Counted from the first letter of the stretch, positions 17,397 through 27,077 are shown. The stretch is 64,000 nucleotides of DNA from Heyndrickxia oleronia (GCF_017809215.1 NZ_CP065424.1:2698001-2762000); one strand, 5' to 3'. Made by a program: numbers and translations. The notes: a model not told the origin generated them from the sequence alone.

Positions 17397-19346
17397 ATGG
17401 ACTTTTTTGATAGATTTGCCATACCACATCCTAGTTTAGCAATCTATGTTTCTATGGTAGCAATTGGTCTTACAGTTATAGCAATTCTCGTAGGATTGAC
17501 CTATTTTAAAAAATGGGGTTATCTATGGCGTGAGTGGCTAACGACAGTGGATCATAAACGAATTGGAATAATGTATTTAATTTCTGCTTTACTCATGTTA
17601 TTCCGTGGTGGAGTAGATGCAATCATGATGCGTGCGCAACTTGCCGTACCTGATAACAAATTATTAGACGCTCAGCATTACAACGAAATTTTTACTACGC
17701 ACGGAATTGTAATGATTATCTTTATGGCAATGCCCTTCATTATGGCTTTAATGAACTTTGTCGTCCCATTACAAATTGGTGCTCGCGATGTTGCATTTCC
17801 ACGTTTAAATGCTTTAAGTTTCTGGTTATTCTTTATGGGGGCAATGTTATTCAATATATCATTTGTTGTCGGGGGTTCTCCTGATGCGGGTTGGACTTCT
17901 TATTTCCCACTAGCGGGAACTGAATTTAGTGAATCTGTTGGCTCAAACTACTATATGATCGCTATACAAATTGCTGGACTCGGAACATTAATGACAGGAA
18001 TTAACTTTATTACAACAATCTTAAAAATGAGAGCACCAGGAATGACATTAATGAAGATGCCGATGTTTACTTGGTCTACCTTAATAACGAATGCAATTAT
18101 TGTTTTTGCCTTTCCTGTTTTAACAGTATTACTTTTAATGGGAACGATGGATCGATTATTTGCAACAAACTTCTTTACAACGACAAACGGTGGTATGGAT
18201 ATGCTATGGGCTAACCTATTTTGGGTATGGGGACATCCTGAAGTATATATCTTAATTTTACCGGCATTTGGAATCTATAGTGAAATTATTTCAACGTTTG
18301 CGCGCCGAAACTTATATGGTTATAAATCGATGGTTGCTTCCATGGTAATTATCTCCCTTCTCTCATTTTTAGTATGGGCACATCATTTCTTTACAATGGG
18401 TCAAGGGGCACTAGCAAATAGCATTTTCTCAATTACAACGATGGCGATAGCTGTTCCAACAGGTATTAAAATCTTCAACTGGTTGTTTACACTTTGGAAA
18501 GGGAAAATCACGGTGACTACACCTATGCTGTATTCACTTCTATTCTTACCGATTTTTACTATCGGTGGTGTAACAGGGGTTATGCTAGGAATGTCAGCTG
18601 CAGATTATCAATACCATAATACAATGTTCTTGGTTGCACATTTCCATATGGTTATCATTCCTGGTGTGGTATTCGCGATGCTTGCAGGACTTACTTATTA
18701 CTGGCCAAAAATGTTTGGCTTTATGCTCAACGAAAGAATTGGAAAATGGGCAGCATCAATCATCGGAATTAGTACTCTAGTAGCGTTTATGCCAATGTTC
18801 TTTAGCGGATTAGACGGGCAAGCGCGACGCATGTACACTTATTCAGCATCCACTGGATTTGGCCCTTTAAATATGATCTCATTTATCGGAGCATTAGGAC
18901 TTGCCGCTGGTTTCATTTTAATTGTTTATAATATCTACTACAGTACTCGTTACGCAACAAGAGATATCGGCTCAGACCCATGGAATGCACGTTCTCTTGA
19001 ATGGGCTACACATACTCCTGTACCAGAATACAATTTTGCCATTTTGCCGCAAGTTCAATCAAATGAAGCATTTTGGGATTCAAAGAAAAATAAGTACTCC
19101 TTATTTAATGGAAAATATGAAAAAATTCACATGCCAAATAAAAGTGGTTTACCATTTATCATGGCTAGCATCTTTTTTGTCTGGGGTTTTACATTTGTAT
19201 TTAGTATCTGGATTCCATTAATTTTAACAACAATAGGTATTTTTGCTTGTATGGCTTACCGCTCATTTGAGAAAGACCATGGTCACTATATTGATGTTGC
19301 AGAAATTATTGAAACAGAAAATAAATTGGGAGGTATAAAAAAATGA
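17397..19346 (+). CDS. qoxB: Quinol oxidase aa3-600 subunit I
   Basis: This 649-residue haem-copper subunit I has about 14-15 membrane helices. It shows the cross-linked His-Tyr motif WGHPEVYILILP, the CuB histidines AHHFFTMG and the haem ligands VAHFHMVIIPG. It reduces O2 to water using menaquinol and pumps protons. Ribosome site GAAAGGAG. It overlaps the start of qoxC by 4 bases (ATGA). Confidence 0.97.
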   Translation: MDFFDRFAIPHPSLAIYVSMVAIGLTVIAILVGLTYFKKWGYLWREWLTTVDHKRIGIMYLISALLMLFRGGVDAIMMRAQLAVPDNKLLDAQHYNEIFTTHGIVMIIFMAMPFIMALMNFVVPLQIGARDVAFPRLNALSFWLFFMGAMLFNISFVVGGSPDAGWTSYFPLAGTEFSESVGSNYYMIAIQIAGLGTLMTGINFITTILKMRAPGMTLMKMPMFTWSTLITNAIIVFAFPVLTVLLLMGTMDRLFATNFFTTTNGGMDMLWANLFWVWGHPEVYILILPAFGIYSEIISTFARRNLYGYKSMVASMVIISLLSFLVWAHHFFTMGQGALANSIFSITTMAIAVPTGIKIFNWLFTLWKGKITVTTPMLYSLLFLPIFTIGGVTGVMLGMSAADYQYHNTMFLVAHFHMVIIPGVVFAMLAGLTYYWPKMFGFMLNERIGKWAASIIGISTLVAFMPMFFSGLDGQARRMYTYSASTGFGPLNMISFIGALGLAAGFILIVYNIYYSTRYATRDIGSDPWNARSLEWATHTPVPEYNFAILPQVQSNEAFWDSKKNKYSLFNGKYEKIHMPNKSGLPFIMASIFFVWGFTFVFSIWIPLILTTIGIFACMAYRSFEKDHGHYIDVAEIIETENKLGGIKK

Positions 19347-19939
19347 AAATAGATCACTCACTCCCTCTTGAATATCGAACGGAAGAAAATCGCTTAAAAA
19401 TTATTGGCTTTTGGATATTCTTAGGCGCTGAGGTGATGCTATTTGCAACACTTTTCGCCTCATACTTTACATTATATAATCGAACCGGAAATGGTCCTAG
19501 TGGTGCAGAGATATTCGATATTACACCTGTACTAATTGAAACAATTTTACTTTTAACAAGTAGTTTTGTAATAGGATTAGGAATCCACGCAATGCGGATC
19601 AATAATAAGAAAGCGATGATCATCTTCTTTACGATCACACTTCTCCTTGGATTGGGATTCTTAGGTTTTGAAATTTATGAATTTATACATTACGTACACA
19701 TTGGAGCAGGATTACAAACAAGTGCATTTACTGCAATACTTTTAACCACACTTGGCACACATGGAGCGCATGTTACATTTGGATTATTCTGGGGACTATT
19801 TATCATTTTACAGGTAAAAAAGAATGGAATAAATTCAGAAACAGCGAATAAGTCATTTATCTTCTCCCTTTACTGGCATTTCCTAGATGTCGTTTGGATC
19901 TTTATATTCAGCTTCATCTATTTGAAAGGAATGATGTGA
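19343..19939 (+). CDS. qoxC: Quinol oxidase aa3-600 subunit III
   Basis: A 198-residue subunit III with five membrane helices, including FWIFLGAEVMLFATLFASYF near the N-terminus and LGTHGAHVTFGLFWG. It stabilises the oxidase core. It is translationally coupled to qoxB by a 4-base overlap and is followed by qoxD two bases after its stop. Confidence 0.95.
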   Translation: MKIDHSLPLEYRTEENRLKIIGFWIFLGAEVMLFATLFASYFTLYNRTGNGPSGAEIFDITPVLIETILLLTSSFVIGLGIHAMRINNKKAMIIFFTITLLLGLGFLGFEIYEFIHYVHIGAGLQTSAFTAILLTTLGTHGAHVTFGLFWGLFIILQVKKNGINSETANKSFIFSLYWHFLDVVWIFIFSFIYLKGMM

Positions 19940-19941
19940 AC

Positions 19942-20226
19942 ATGAAGGAATTATTTCCAATGAAACAAGTCATGGGGTTTGTCTTTTCTTTACTATTAAC
20001 TACTGTTGCACTTGCAGTTTACTTTCTTGATTTGTCATTCTCTGTCGGCATGACAATCCTTCTCCTAACAGCATTTATACAAGCAGCCGTACAATTGGTC
20101 GTCTTTATGCATGCAGGTGAAACAGAAGATAAAAAGCCAATTTATATAAATATTTATTATGGAGTGTTTATTGCACTAGTTACTATCTTCGGGACATTAT
20201 TGTGTATGGTATGGGGTTATATTTAA
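19942..20226 (+). CDS. qoxD: Quinol oxidase aa3-600 subunit IV
   Basis: A 94-residue protein with three membrane helices, including FIQAAVQLVVFMHAGE typical of subunit IV. I use ATG 19942 behind AAAGGAATGATG; the longer open frame to 19894 would run inside qoxC. Last gene of the operon, ended by the terminator at 20413-20446. Confidence 0.93.
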   Translation: MKELFPMKQVMGFVFSLLLTTVALAVYFLDLSFSVGMTILLLTAFIQAAVQLVVFMHAGETEDKKPIYINIYYGVFIALVTIFGTLLCMVWGYI

Positions 20227-20412
20227 TAAGAAACATTCCTAATAACATTAACGTATCCTATTTTGAAATACAAAATTTACATTTGTATTAATAAAAGGTT
20301 TGCAGTTCAATGTTAAGTAGTTCCGATAACTAGAGAAAATCTAAAAACGCAGCCAAAATAATATACGAATTCGTCATATAAAGAACAAGTAAATTTACAA
20401 TTCAAATAGCTA

Positions 20413-20446
20413 AAAAAAGCTTGGGAAACATCCCAAGCTTTTTTTC
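20413..20446 (+). terminator. Intrinsic terminator of qoxABCD
   Basis: AAAAGCTTGGGA and TCCCAAGCTTTT with a 4-base loop and a T run, about 190 bases after qoxD. The intervening sequence shows nothing else. Confidence 0.9.
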
Positions 20447-20621
20447 ATTTATATACTGTTCTGTTCATCTAAAGAACTCGTTTGTTTAAGTACATAATTT
20501 CACAGACCTTTTTCGGAAATTGGCTTAGTTACTATTTATTGTTGTTTTCTTTTTATAAACATTAGAGGTACACTAAAAGATGTTTATATCTGCCTATATA
20601 GTTGAAAATGTGAATTTTATA

Positions 20622-20978
20622 TTATTCTGTTAATTTGTAACTCCAATTAATTAAATTGTAGATTTCTTCTTTAGGAAAAGGACTAACCAAAACAATTGTA
20701 ATCCAATGCTTCTTATTCATATGGTATGCGGGCAAAGTACCTTGTTCATTCTTTAATAAACTTACTATTCCTGGTTCGCACTTCAAGTCTATTATATCGA
20801 CACTTTCTTCACCAGATAAACCTAATTTAATTTTTGGAACATTCATAATTAGTCCATACCACTTGCCGCTCCCATTATGTCTTAATACAGCATTATCTGG
20901 ATACTTAAACCAGGGGTAGTCAGGATCTGTATCAAATTTTTCCTTTACATAAGCAAAAATTTCTCTTCTATTTATCAT
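20622..20978 (-). CDS. MmcQ/YjbR-family protein
   Basis: A 118-residue member of the MmcQ/YjbR family (CyaY-like fold, sometimes called DNA-binding). The marks are YPWFKYPDNAVLRH near the N-terminus, GKWYGLIMNV, VDIIDLKCEPG and NKKHWITIVL. No specific role is established. GGGAGG ribosome site. Single gene convergent with qoxABCD. Confidence 0.85.
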   Translation of the reverse strand: MINRREIFAYVKEKFDTDPDYPWFKYPDNAVLRHNGSGKWYGLIMNVPKIKLGLSGEESVDIIDLKCEPGIVSLLKNEQGTLPAYHMNKKHWITIVLVSPFPKEEIYNLINWSYKLTE

Positions 20979-21131
20979 AAAACTACCTCCCGAAATACCT
21001 GTTTATGAATATTTGGCCATCTTAACATTGTTTAATTAAGTAATAATTATATCAAAAAGCATGGGAGAACTGAATCTTTAGAATCCCTAACTCTTTTTTA
21101 CTAAATAATTTCATCTTCCTTTCCCCTTTGT

Positions 21132-21170
21132 AAAAAACAAAAGGGTTCAAATCATATGTGATTTGAACCT
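21132..21170 (-). terminator. Intrinsic terminator
   Basis: GGTTCAAATCA and TGATTTGAACC pair with a 4-base loop, followed on the minus strand by CCTTTTGTTTTTT. It ends the small membrane gene at 21216-21449. Confidence 0.85.
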
Positions 21171-21215
21171 CAAACAGTTATGTCAAAAGTAAATATACCC
21201 CTTTATAAAAATTTA

Positions 21216-21449
21216 CTAATTAGTCATTTTCTCTCGATGGTCAATCTTTCCTAATAGTTCCTCAGTGATTACAAAGAAGACACCCATTAAGAAGATAAAT
21301 ACAGCCCCCATTACTGTACCTATTCCAATCGCAGTTAAAACACCGGAACCGCTTCCAAAAAAACCAAAACTAAATACAATACTTCCTACAACGAGTAGAA
21401 AACTACCGATGTATTTAACAGCATTAAGTAGCTTTGCTTTAGCTCCCAT
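21216..21449 (-). CDS. Small two-helix membrane protein
   Basis: A 77-residue protein with two hydrophobic segments (about 11-30 and 37-60), the first Gly/Ser-rich (FSFGFFGSGSG), and a short charged C-terminus. AAGGGGGATGAT precedes the ATG. I do not recognise the family. It stands alone, with its own terminator. Confidence 0.65.
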   Translation of the reverse strand: MGAKAKLLNAVKYIGSFLLVVGSIVFSFGFFGSGSGVLTAIGIGTVMGAVFIFLMGVFFVITEELLGKIDHREKMTN

Positions 21450-21768
21450 ACGATCATCCCCCTTGTATTATATTATTCATTCTCTTCACATAATTGTCAA
21501 TTATTTTTCAAGTTTTTTTCATTTTCTCATCCCAAAACCACTTGACATTTTCGATCACCTCAAATTATTAGACGGTTTTTGAAGTATTCTTAGTGCTGTT
21601 ACTAAATACATTTAGAAGTCTGCTTATGTTTTGCATGTTACTTAATATTATGTTAAGCTATAATTAAGTAACATTACTTTATAGTATTTTTCACTTCTAT
21701 TCTCCTTTAATAACAAGATATTTCACCACGTATAGCTACAAATATTTAAATGTTGGGAGGCAACTAAA

Positions 21769-22077
21769 TTGGGCATTTGGTTGGCAATTATTCTGTTAAC
21801 GTATGTCTTAATATTAGTTATGTCCTATGTAACCATTACCTATTTAAATGAAAATAAAGAACAAAGCTGCAAGATCATCAATCAAGCCTTTTATAATGCA
21901 TTTAATGTGCTCTGTTTTAGCATCCTCACCGTACTAATCTTCGTAGAACTACCGCATATCACTGTAGATACACAAACAACAAGTTATTTAATACTTGCTA
22001 GTAAATTCCTTTCAATCCTTACACTCGGATGTAGTATTTATGTGATTAGTAGAAAAATACGGGATAAAAAAAGCTGA
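21769..22077 (+). CDS. Small three-helix membrane protein
   Basis: A 102-residue protein starting at TTG 21769, 13 bases after a GGGAGG site. Hydrophobic segments lie at about 3-28, 45-62 and 72-92, and the C-terminus is basic (SRKIRDKKS). Family unknown. The recombinase gene begins 17 bases after its stop, so the two may be cotranscribed. Confidence 0.6.
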   Translation: MGIWLAIILLTYVLILVMSYVTITYLNENKEQSCKIINQAFYNAFNVLCFSILTVLIFVELPHITVDTQTTSYLILASKFLSILTLGCSIYVISRKIRDKKS

Positions 22078-22093
22078 AAGCGAGTGTTTTGTA

Positions 22094-22651
22094 ATGGAGT
22101 ATGTTGAAGCATTAAAGGATATAAAGCAAATTAATGCAATTAAAAGGTATTTAAAAAAACACTCAGAGAGAGATTACGTTCTCTTTACTTTGGGGATTAA
22201 TACCGGGTTGAAAATAACCGAAATCTTAAAAATTAGGGTTGAAGATGTTTTAGACGAGGATGGGGTGAAAAACTTCTATCTCCTGCCACATCATGATAAA
22301 ACGAAGGAAATTTATCTTAATCATAAAGTAAAACAAGCGATTATCCATTATATTCAGAATCAAGAGCTTACAAAAGAAGACTTTTTATTTAAATCTCCTA
22401 GAACTTCACAACCCATCACTCGACAACAAGCCTATCGAATCATTCATCAGGCGGCAGAAGCGATAGGTATTGTTGGAAAGATTGGAACAAATTCAATGAG
22501 AAAAACTTTTGGATACCATGCTTATAAACGTGGAATAGCTATCTCAATTTTAAAGGAACATTTTAATCATTCGACACCTTCTGAGACACTTAAATATATT
22601 GGGATTTCTAAAACCGAAAAAATCAGAACAGAAATTGACGTAAACCTATAA
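22094..22651 (+). CDS. Tyrosine recombinase-like protein with altered active site
   Basis: The 185-residue protein is the catalytic half of a tyrosine recombinase without the usual N-terminal arm or core-binding domain, like several short Bacillus integrase-type proteins. Recognisable boxes are GINTGLKITEIL (box I), QPITRQQAYRIIHQA, GTNSMRKTFGYHAY (box II) and NHSTPSETLKYIGI with the Tyr. Two catalytic positions are changed: the box I Arg is Lys (GLK in place of GLR) and the box II first His is Asn (TNSMR in place of THxLR). Activity is therefore doubtful. No attachment site or transposon is seen nearby. Confidence 0.8.
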   Translation: MEYVEALKDIKQINAIKRYLKKHSERDYVLFTLGINTGLKITEILKIRVEDVLDEDGVKNFYLLPHHDKTKEIYLNHKVKQAIIHYIQNQELTKEDFLFKSPRTSQPITRQQAYRIIHQAAEAIGIVGKIGTNSMRKTFGYHAYKRGIAISILKEHFNHSTPSETLKYIGISKTEKIRTEIDVNL

Positions 22652-22698
22652 AAAAATTTATATATATAGGAAGTTTTTAACTAAAGGAGGAATAGAAA

Positions 22699-23196
22699 AT
22701 GAATATTCGTGAAATTGAATTACCTGGAATTGGTAAGAAGTTTGAAATTGTTACTAAAAGCCTTGAAAAGATCGTCGTTATTATTCATGATGACGGTCGC
22801 AGAGATGTCTATTATTTTGACCCAGATGATTTTGATGAATCAGTAGCTAATATTTCATTAGATGACACAGAGTCTAGGCAAATTGCTGCAATAATTGGAG
22901 GAATGACTTATGCTCCAAAAGCGTTAGAAACAATTGAAATGACATTTGATGATTTAGTGATTGAATGGTTTAAAGTTGATCCTACAGCAATCGCTAACCA
23001 ACAAACAATTGGACAACTAAGTATTCGCCAAAGATATGAAGTAAATATTATTGCCATCATCAAAATTAATCATCAAAAAATTCATACACCTGGACCTGAA
23101 GCCCTTTTAGAAGCAGGAGATACAGTCATTGTCTCAGGCCAACGTAATCAAGTGAAAAAATTCGTAAAAGATATTCTTTCAAAGAAAGGTGGATGA
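22699..23196 (+). CDS. khtT: K+/H+ antiporter regulatory subunit (KhtT type)
   Basis: The 165-residue soluble protein has an N-terminal domain (IRDIELPGIG-like: IREIELPGIGKKFE) and a C-terminal RCK_C/TrkA-C domain at about 75-160 ending GDTVIVSGQRNQVKKFVKDI. In B. subtilis KhtT gates the KhtU antiporter and binds c-di-AMP. AAAGGAGG lies before the ATG. The antiporter gene starts 4 bases after its stop. Confidence 0.88.
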   Translation: MNIREIELPGIGKKFEIVTKSLEKIVVIIHDDGRRDVYYFDPDDFDESVANISLDDTESRQIAAIIGGMTYAPKALETIEMTFDDLVIEWFKVDPTAIANQQTIGQLSIRQRYEVNIIAIIKINHQKIHTPGPEALLEAGDTVIVSGQRNQVKKFVKDILSKKGG

Positions 23197-23200
23197 TTAA

Positions 23201-24466
23201 ATGACAAATCACTTAGTTTTCGAAGTCGGTACAGCACTTCTATTAGTATCAATTGGGGCATTGTTGGCGGGGAGATTGAAATTTTCCATTATCCCCTTTC
23301 TTATTCTTTTAGGTATGTTTGTTGGTCCACATGCTCCTAAAATCGGGATATTTGATTTTACATTTATTCAGAGCTCCGAAATAATTGAATTTTTTGGACG
23401 CATCGGTGTATTATTTCTATTATTCTATTTAGGACTAGAATTCTCCGTAGGAAAATTAATCCGCTCTGGTCGCTCAATTGTTATAGGTGGAACCATTTAT
23501 GTTGTTCTTAATTTCACTTTAGGATTAGTGTATGGTTTTGTTGTTGGATTTCCTGTGATGGAAACTCTGATTATTGCTGGTCTCGTAAGTGTCTCCTCTT
23601 CCGCAATTGTTGCAAAAGTACTCGTTGATTTAAAAAGAACTGCTAATTCTGAAACTGAATTAATCTTAGGAATTATTCTGTTTGATGATATTTTCCTAGC
23701 ATTATTTTTATCTGTAATGTCTGGCCTGCTATTAAGTGGATCTACGACTATTATTGGTACCCTCATTTCAGTCTGCATATCACTTGGTTATATGCTACTA
23801 TTTTTCGTGATTGCTAGAAAAGGTACCCCCCTCCTTAATAAACTACTAAATATTAAATCTAATGAAATTTTTATCCTTGTTGTCTTTGCCTCCCTATTTT
23901 TTATTGCAGGGATTTCTGAGAAATTACATGTTGCTGAAGCCATTGGTGCTTTACTGCTTGGTCTCGTTTTTTCTGAAACAGAGCACCGTGAACGTATCGA
24001 GCATATGGTTATGCCTTTTAGAGATTTTTTCGGTGCATTATTTTTCTTTAGTTTCGGTCTAAGTATTGATCCATTTAGTTTAGGTGGAGCAGTATGGCTA
24101 GCCTTAGGAGCAGTCATTCTGACTATCCTTAGCAATTTGATTGCTGGCTTAATTTCTGGACGAAAAGCAGGTCTTTCCTATAAAGCTGCTTCAAATATTG
24201 GATTGACCATCGTTTCAAGAGGAGAATTTTCCATTATTGTGGCAAATTTAGGGCTTGCAGGTGGCCTAATGCCTATTCTAAAACCATTTACCGCTGTCTA
24301 TGTATTAATATTAGCGATTATCGGACCACTTTTAACAAAGGAATCCAAGAATATTTACAATATGCTAAATAAAATATTTAAATGGGATCAATCGAAAACA
24401 CAGAAAAAATCAGATCGTTCCATTACTAAAAAAAATAGTGAAAATGGAATTGAAACTGATCTATAA
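23201..24466 (+). CDS. khtU: K+/H+ antiporter, CPA2 family (KhtU type)
   Basis: A 421-residue CPA2-family antiporter with about 12 membrane helices. Marks are GVLFLLFYLGLEFSVGKL, SSSAIVAKVL, the ILFDDIFLAL helix with paired acidic residues, and TIVSRGEFSIIVANLG. It exports K+ (and possibly NH4+ in some relatives) in exchange for protons. The C-terminus is a short basic tail with no TrkA-N domain, consistent with a separate KhtT subunit. No khtS is present. Confidence 0.9.
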   Translation: MTNHLVFEVGTALLLVSIGALLAGRLKFSIIPFLILLGMFVGPHAPKIGIFDFTFIQSSEIIEFFGRIGVLFLLFYLGLEFSVGKLIRSGRSIVIGGTIYVVLNFTLGLVYGFVVGFPVMETLIIAGLVSVSSSAIVAKVLVDLKRTANSETELILGIILFDDIFLALFLSVMSGLLLSGSTTIIGTLISVCISLGYMLLFFVIARKGTPLLNKLLNIKSNEIFILVVFASLFFIAGISEKLHVAEAIGALLLGLVFSETEHRERIEHMVMPFRDFFGALFFFSFGLSIDPFSLGGAVWLALGAVILTILSNLIAGLISGRKAGLSYKAASNIGLTIVSRGEFSIIVANLGLAGGLMPILKPFTAVYVLILAIIGPLLTKESKNIYNMLNKIFKWDQSKTQKKSDRSITKKNSENGIETDL

Positions 24467-24494
24467 ACTACAAACATATTTAGTTTATTAGATA

Positions 24495-24533
24495 AAAAGG
24501 GATTGTTCTGTAAACTTCGAACAATCCCTTTGT
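24495..24533. terminator. Bidirectional terminator
   Basis: AAAGGGATTGTTC and GAACAATCCCTTT are perfect 13-base arms around a 10-base loop, between khtU and the convergent phosphatase gene. Confidence 0.85.
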
Positions 24534-24577
24534 CATCTTCAAAAATGATTCACAAATATTCCAAGTAAAACTCATTC

Positions 24578-25141
24578 CTAATTTGTTCGATACCATAATC
24601 GATGAACATCAATGAGTTTTGTATGAATAAAGGTCAATTTATAAATATCAGGCATATCAAGCTGTTGCCAAAATTGAAAATCAAATTTATTATTAAAATG
24701 ATTCATGATGAGGACCATAATATTTCCATGAGTACCAATCACGACATTTTTCCCTTTATATCTTTCTACTACATCTAAAGTAACCTTAACTCCCCTTTTT
24801 TGAGCTCTGAGATTCGATTCCCCACCTTCCCAAGAATATGTTGGATTCTCCCACACTCTTGAAATAGCAACCTGGAAATCTTCTACCTTTTTATCAGATA
24901 ATATTCTTTCCTTAAAATCATCCATAATTAGTATTTCTTTATTCAGCAACTTCGCAATTCCTTCAACCGTTTGCTTGGCTCTTAAATATGGACTAGAGAT
25001 GATAAAGTCTATATTCACTCCTTGCAAAAGATGAGTTATTTGTTTAACATCAGTAAATCCTCTTGCAGACAAAGGACGGTTATATTCATCTGGTGAGTAC
25101 GTTGAGTGTGCATGTCTAACAAAGTATAAATTGGTTTCCAA
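24578..25141 (-). CDS. Histidine phosphatase (phosphoglycerate mutase-like)
   Basis: This 187-residue protein has the branch-1 histidine phosphatase motifs: FVRHAHS with the nucleophilic His (about 8-14), SSPYLRAKQTVEG, the acidic proton donor region WEGGES and the second His in IGTHGN. The substrate is unknown. Start TTG 25141 follows GGGAAA. It is 50 bases downstream of the M50 protease gene and may share its transcript. Confidence 0.88.
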   Translation of the reverse strand: METNLYFVRHAHSTYSPDEYNRPLSARGFTDVKQITHLLQGVNIDFIISSPYLRAKQTVEGIAKLLNKEILIMDDFKERILSDKKVEDFQVAISRVWENPTYSWEGGESNLRAQKRGVKVTLDVVERYKGKNVVIGTHGNIMVLIMNHFNNKFDFQFWQQLDMPDIYKLTFIHTKLIDVHRLWYRTN

Positions 25142-25191
25142 ACTTTCCCGCTCCCATCTAATATAATTCTCCAGATTTTCTATTCCTCTTT

Positions 25192-26235
25192 TTATAAAGC
25201 TATTTTTTCTTTAATCAGTTCTGTTAGCGTTTTTTCCGCTTTAAAAAATCCATATAGTGACTCATTATGTTCTACATTTTTCTGAACCTTATGTAACAAT
25301 TCAAGTGCCTTTGTTTTATTATCTTGTAAGTATGCAATCATAGCTTCGCCCCTGTGAAAAGATAGAGGCTCAATTCTCGAAAGAAATTGTTGATATTCTG
25401 AAATCATCTCCAATTGAACATCCTCTGATAAGAAATGTTCGATTTGTTTCATATGAATGATAAATCCTAATTGCTGCTTATTTTTCTTAGTGACAGGAAT
25501 GGCAGCAAAATCTTTCAACGCATTTACCGCTGAAGAAAACCCAGCTTGTTCAATTTCAAAATAGTAGAGGAACATTGCATATTGTACATGATCAATAGAT
25601 GGCTGCATTTGTCTCGCTAATTGTATCTGTTTAGAGTCCCAGTCTTTTGGTTGCTTTTTACTAAGTAATTCTTTGGATATATTTATTTCATTTATTAGCT
25701 TAGTAGTGTCTTCGTTATTCTTTAATAAAGAGAGGACTACATACCCATCTGTTTGCATATTGGTTTTCACTGGGATGATCGTTGCAAAGAAAATAGCACT
25801 ATTCATGATGCCTAAATATAAATAAAAAGAGTTAGTATATTGTCCATATAGTAGAAAGCTTGTCATAGCGATGATTAATGAAAGTATAGGTCCACCAGCT
25901 GCATATAGCATCATTTTTTTAATATTGTTTCCATTAGGTGGTGTCATCATTGCCACTCCACCAAAATGAAACCAATGTTTATTCTCTTTTAAGCAAAAAT
26001 ATTTCTTTGCTTTTTCAATTAGCAATGGTCCAGTTGTAAAAAAGACAAATTGATAGCCACTCATTTTTCCAAATATAACATGCCCTAATTCATGCAAAGT
26101 AATTGCTAACCACAATGCCAATAATAGACTTCCTATCTGTATTGTCACTCCAATGCTCTGTTTAAAATAGAATCCAATTGCAAGTAGAAAAATTGCAAAA
26201 AGAGTTACCCATTTTGGTGTTAAAATTGATTTCAT
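25192..26235 (-). CDS. M50-family intramembrane/membrane metalloprotease
   Basis: A 347-residue site-2-protease-like protein. HELGH is at residues 48-52 in a membrane helix, and a second helix carries the NMQTDGY motif with the metal-binding Asp at about 162. The N-terminal half has about five helices; residues 170-347 form a soluble helical region with no PDZ domain. The substrate is unknown. AGGAG lies 7 bases before the ATG. Confidence 0.85.
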   Translation of the reverse strand: MKSILTPKWVTLFAIFLLAIGFYFKQSIGVTIQIGSLLLALWLAITLHELGHVIFGKMSGYQFVFFTTGPLLIEKAKKYFCLKENKHWFHFGGVAMMTPPNGNNIKKMMLYAAGGPILSLIIAMTSFLLYGQYTNSFYLYLGIMNSAIFFATIIPVKTNMQTDGYVVLSLLKNNEDTTKLINEINISKELLSKKQPKDWDSKQIQLARQMQPSIDHVQYAMFLYYFEIEQAGFSSAVNALKDFAAIPVTKKNKQQLGFIIHMKQIEHFLSEDVQLEMISEYQQFLSRIEPLSFHRGEAMIAYLQDNKTKALELLHKVQKNVEHNESLYGFFKAEKTLTELIKEKIAL

Positions 26236-26591
26236 CTGTCTAACTCCTATTTTTTTATTGTAATGTCACTATCATCTCTTCAAAGTACTCTGTAAATCAC
26301 AAAACCATGTCTTGGTTGTGTGAGTGATGCAATAATATAAAAAATCTGTGTTTGTTAACTGTTCTTATCATTTCAATCTAATCATTCAATTACTATATCG
26401 TTTTGTGATATATCTAAAAGTAATATAACAGCCACATAGTAAAAATGCAACCATAATTTCAATAAAATTCCTATAAAACCAAAAAGACATTTTTTTATTT
26501 AAGAACTTTTGGAACTTTTGAAACTTTTGAAATTAGATGACGTATGAATAATATAAATAGACTTGAAACATTAAAATAAAGTAGAGATAAT
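26236..26591. other. Intergenic stretch with a short tandem repeat
   Basis: Between divergent genes. A 9-base unit (GAACTTTTG) repeats three times at 26502-26528 with one change. No other structure is seen. Confidence 0.4.
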
Positions 26592-26804
26592 ATGATTTTT
26601 TTAACTTCTCTTTCCATTTTATTTACCGTAATGATTGTTTTCTTGATAGGATTCATTATCTTTAAAATCGTGAAAAACAGAATGCTCCCGAATCATTCCT
26701 ATACTCCTTTTGATTATATTACTGCACAATCTACTGTTGAATTTCATGAGGAAAAGGAGGAAACAATCGAAGAAGTGAAAAGTGGAGATAAAGATTCTAA
26801 ATAA
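26592..26804 (+). CDS. DUF3951-family small membrane protein
   Basis: A 70-residue protein with one N-terminal membrane helix (about 3-27), then the family-like stretch SYTPFDYITAQSTVEFHEEKEE and an acidic tail. DUF3951 proteins occur in Bacillaceae and have no known role. The ribosome site is weak (AGAGATA). Convergent with the YjzC gene. Confidence 0.7.
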   Translation: MIFLTSLSILFTVMIVFLIGFIIFKIVKNRMLPNHSYTPFDYITAQSTVEFHEEKEETIEEVKSGDKDSK

Positions 26805-26825
26805 CACTTTATAAGTAATTTCATA

Positions 26826-26860
26826 AAAAAATAAAAAGAGCTTGCCTTTATGCAAGCTCC
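26826..26860 (-). terminator. Intrinsic terminator
   Basis: GAGCTTGC and GCAAGCTC with a 6-base loop and TTTTTATTTTTT on the minus strand. It ends the YjzC gene, and may also serve DUF3951. Confidence 0.85.
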
Positions 26861-26867
26861 TTTACTT

Positions 26868-27077
26868 CTATTTAACTAAATGCCAACGATGTTGGCGATT
26901 TCTAGTTTTCTTTTCACCTTTATGTTCAATCGTAACAGTATAAGTTTCTAACTCTGGAAGTTTATCCCCTTGCTTTACTTCGACACGTTTTGCGTTTTTT
27001 ACCTTACCTCCACCGTGTCCTACCTCAACATAAGTACCTGTTTGAGTTGCGGTTTCCCCTGATTTTAATGTCGCCAT
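26868..27077 (-). CDS. YjzC-family protein
   Basis: A 69-residue protein with the YjzC pattern: LKSGETATQTGTYVEVG, GGKVKNAKRVEVKQGDKLPE and a basic end NRQHRWHLVK. It is a small Bacillus protein of unknown role. AAGGAGGAG precedes the ATG. Confidence 0.8.
   Translation of the reverse strand: MATLKSGETATQTGTYVEVGHGGGKVKNAKRVEVKQGDKLPELETYTVTIEHKGEKKTRNRQHRWHLVK

Noticed and set aside
26502..26528. Short tandem repeat as a CRISPR or regulatory array
   Set aside because: Only three 9-base units without spacers; it is simple slippage-type repetition.
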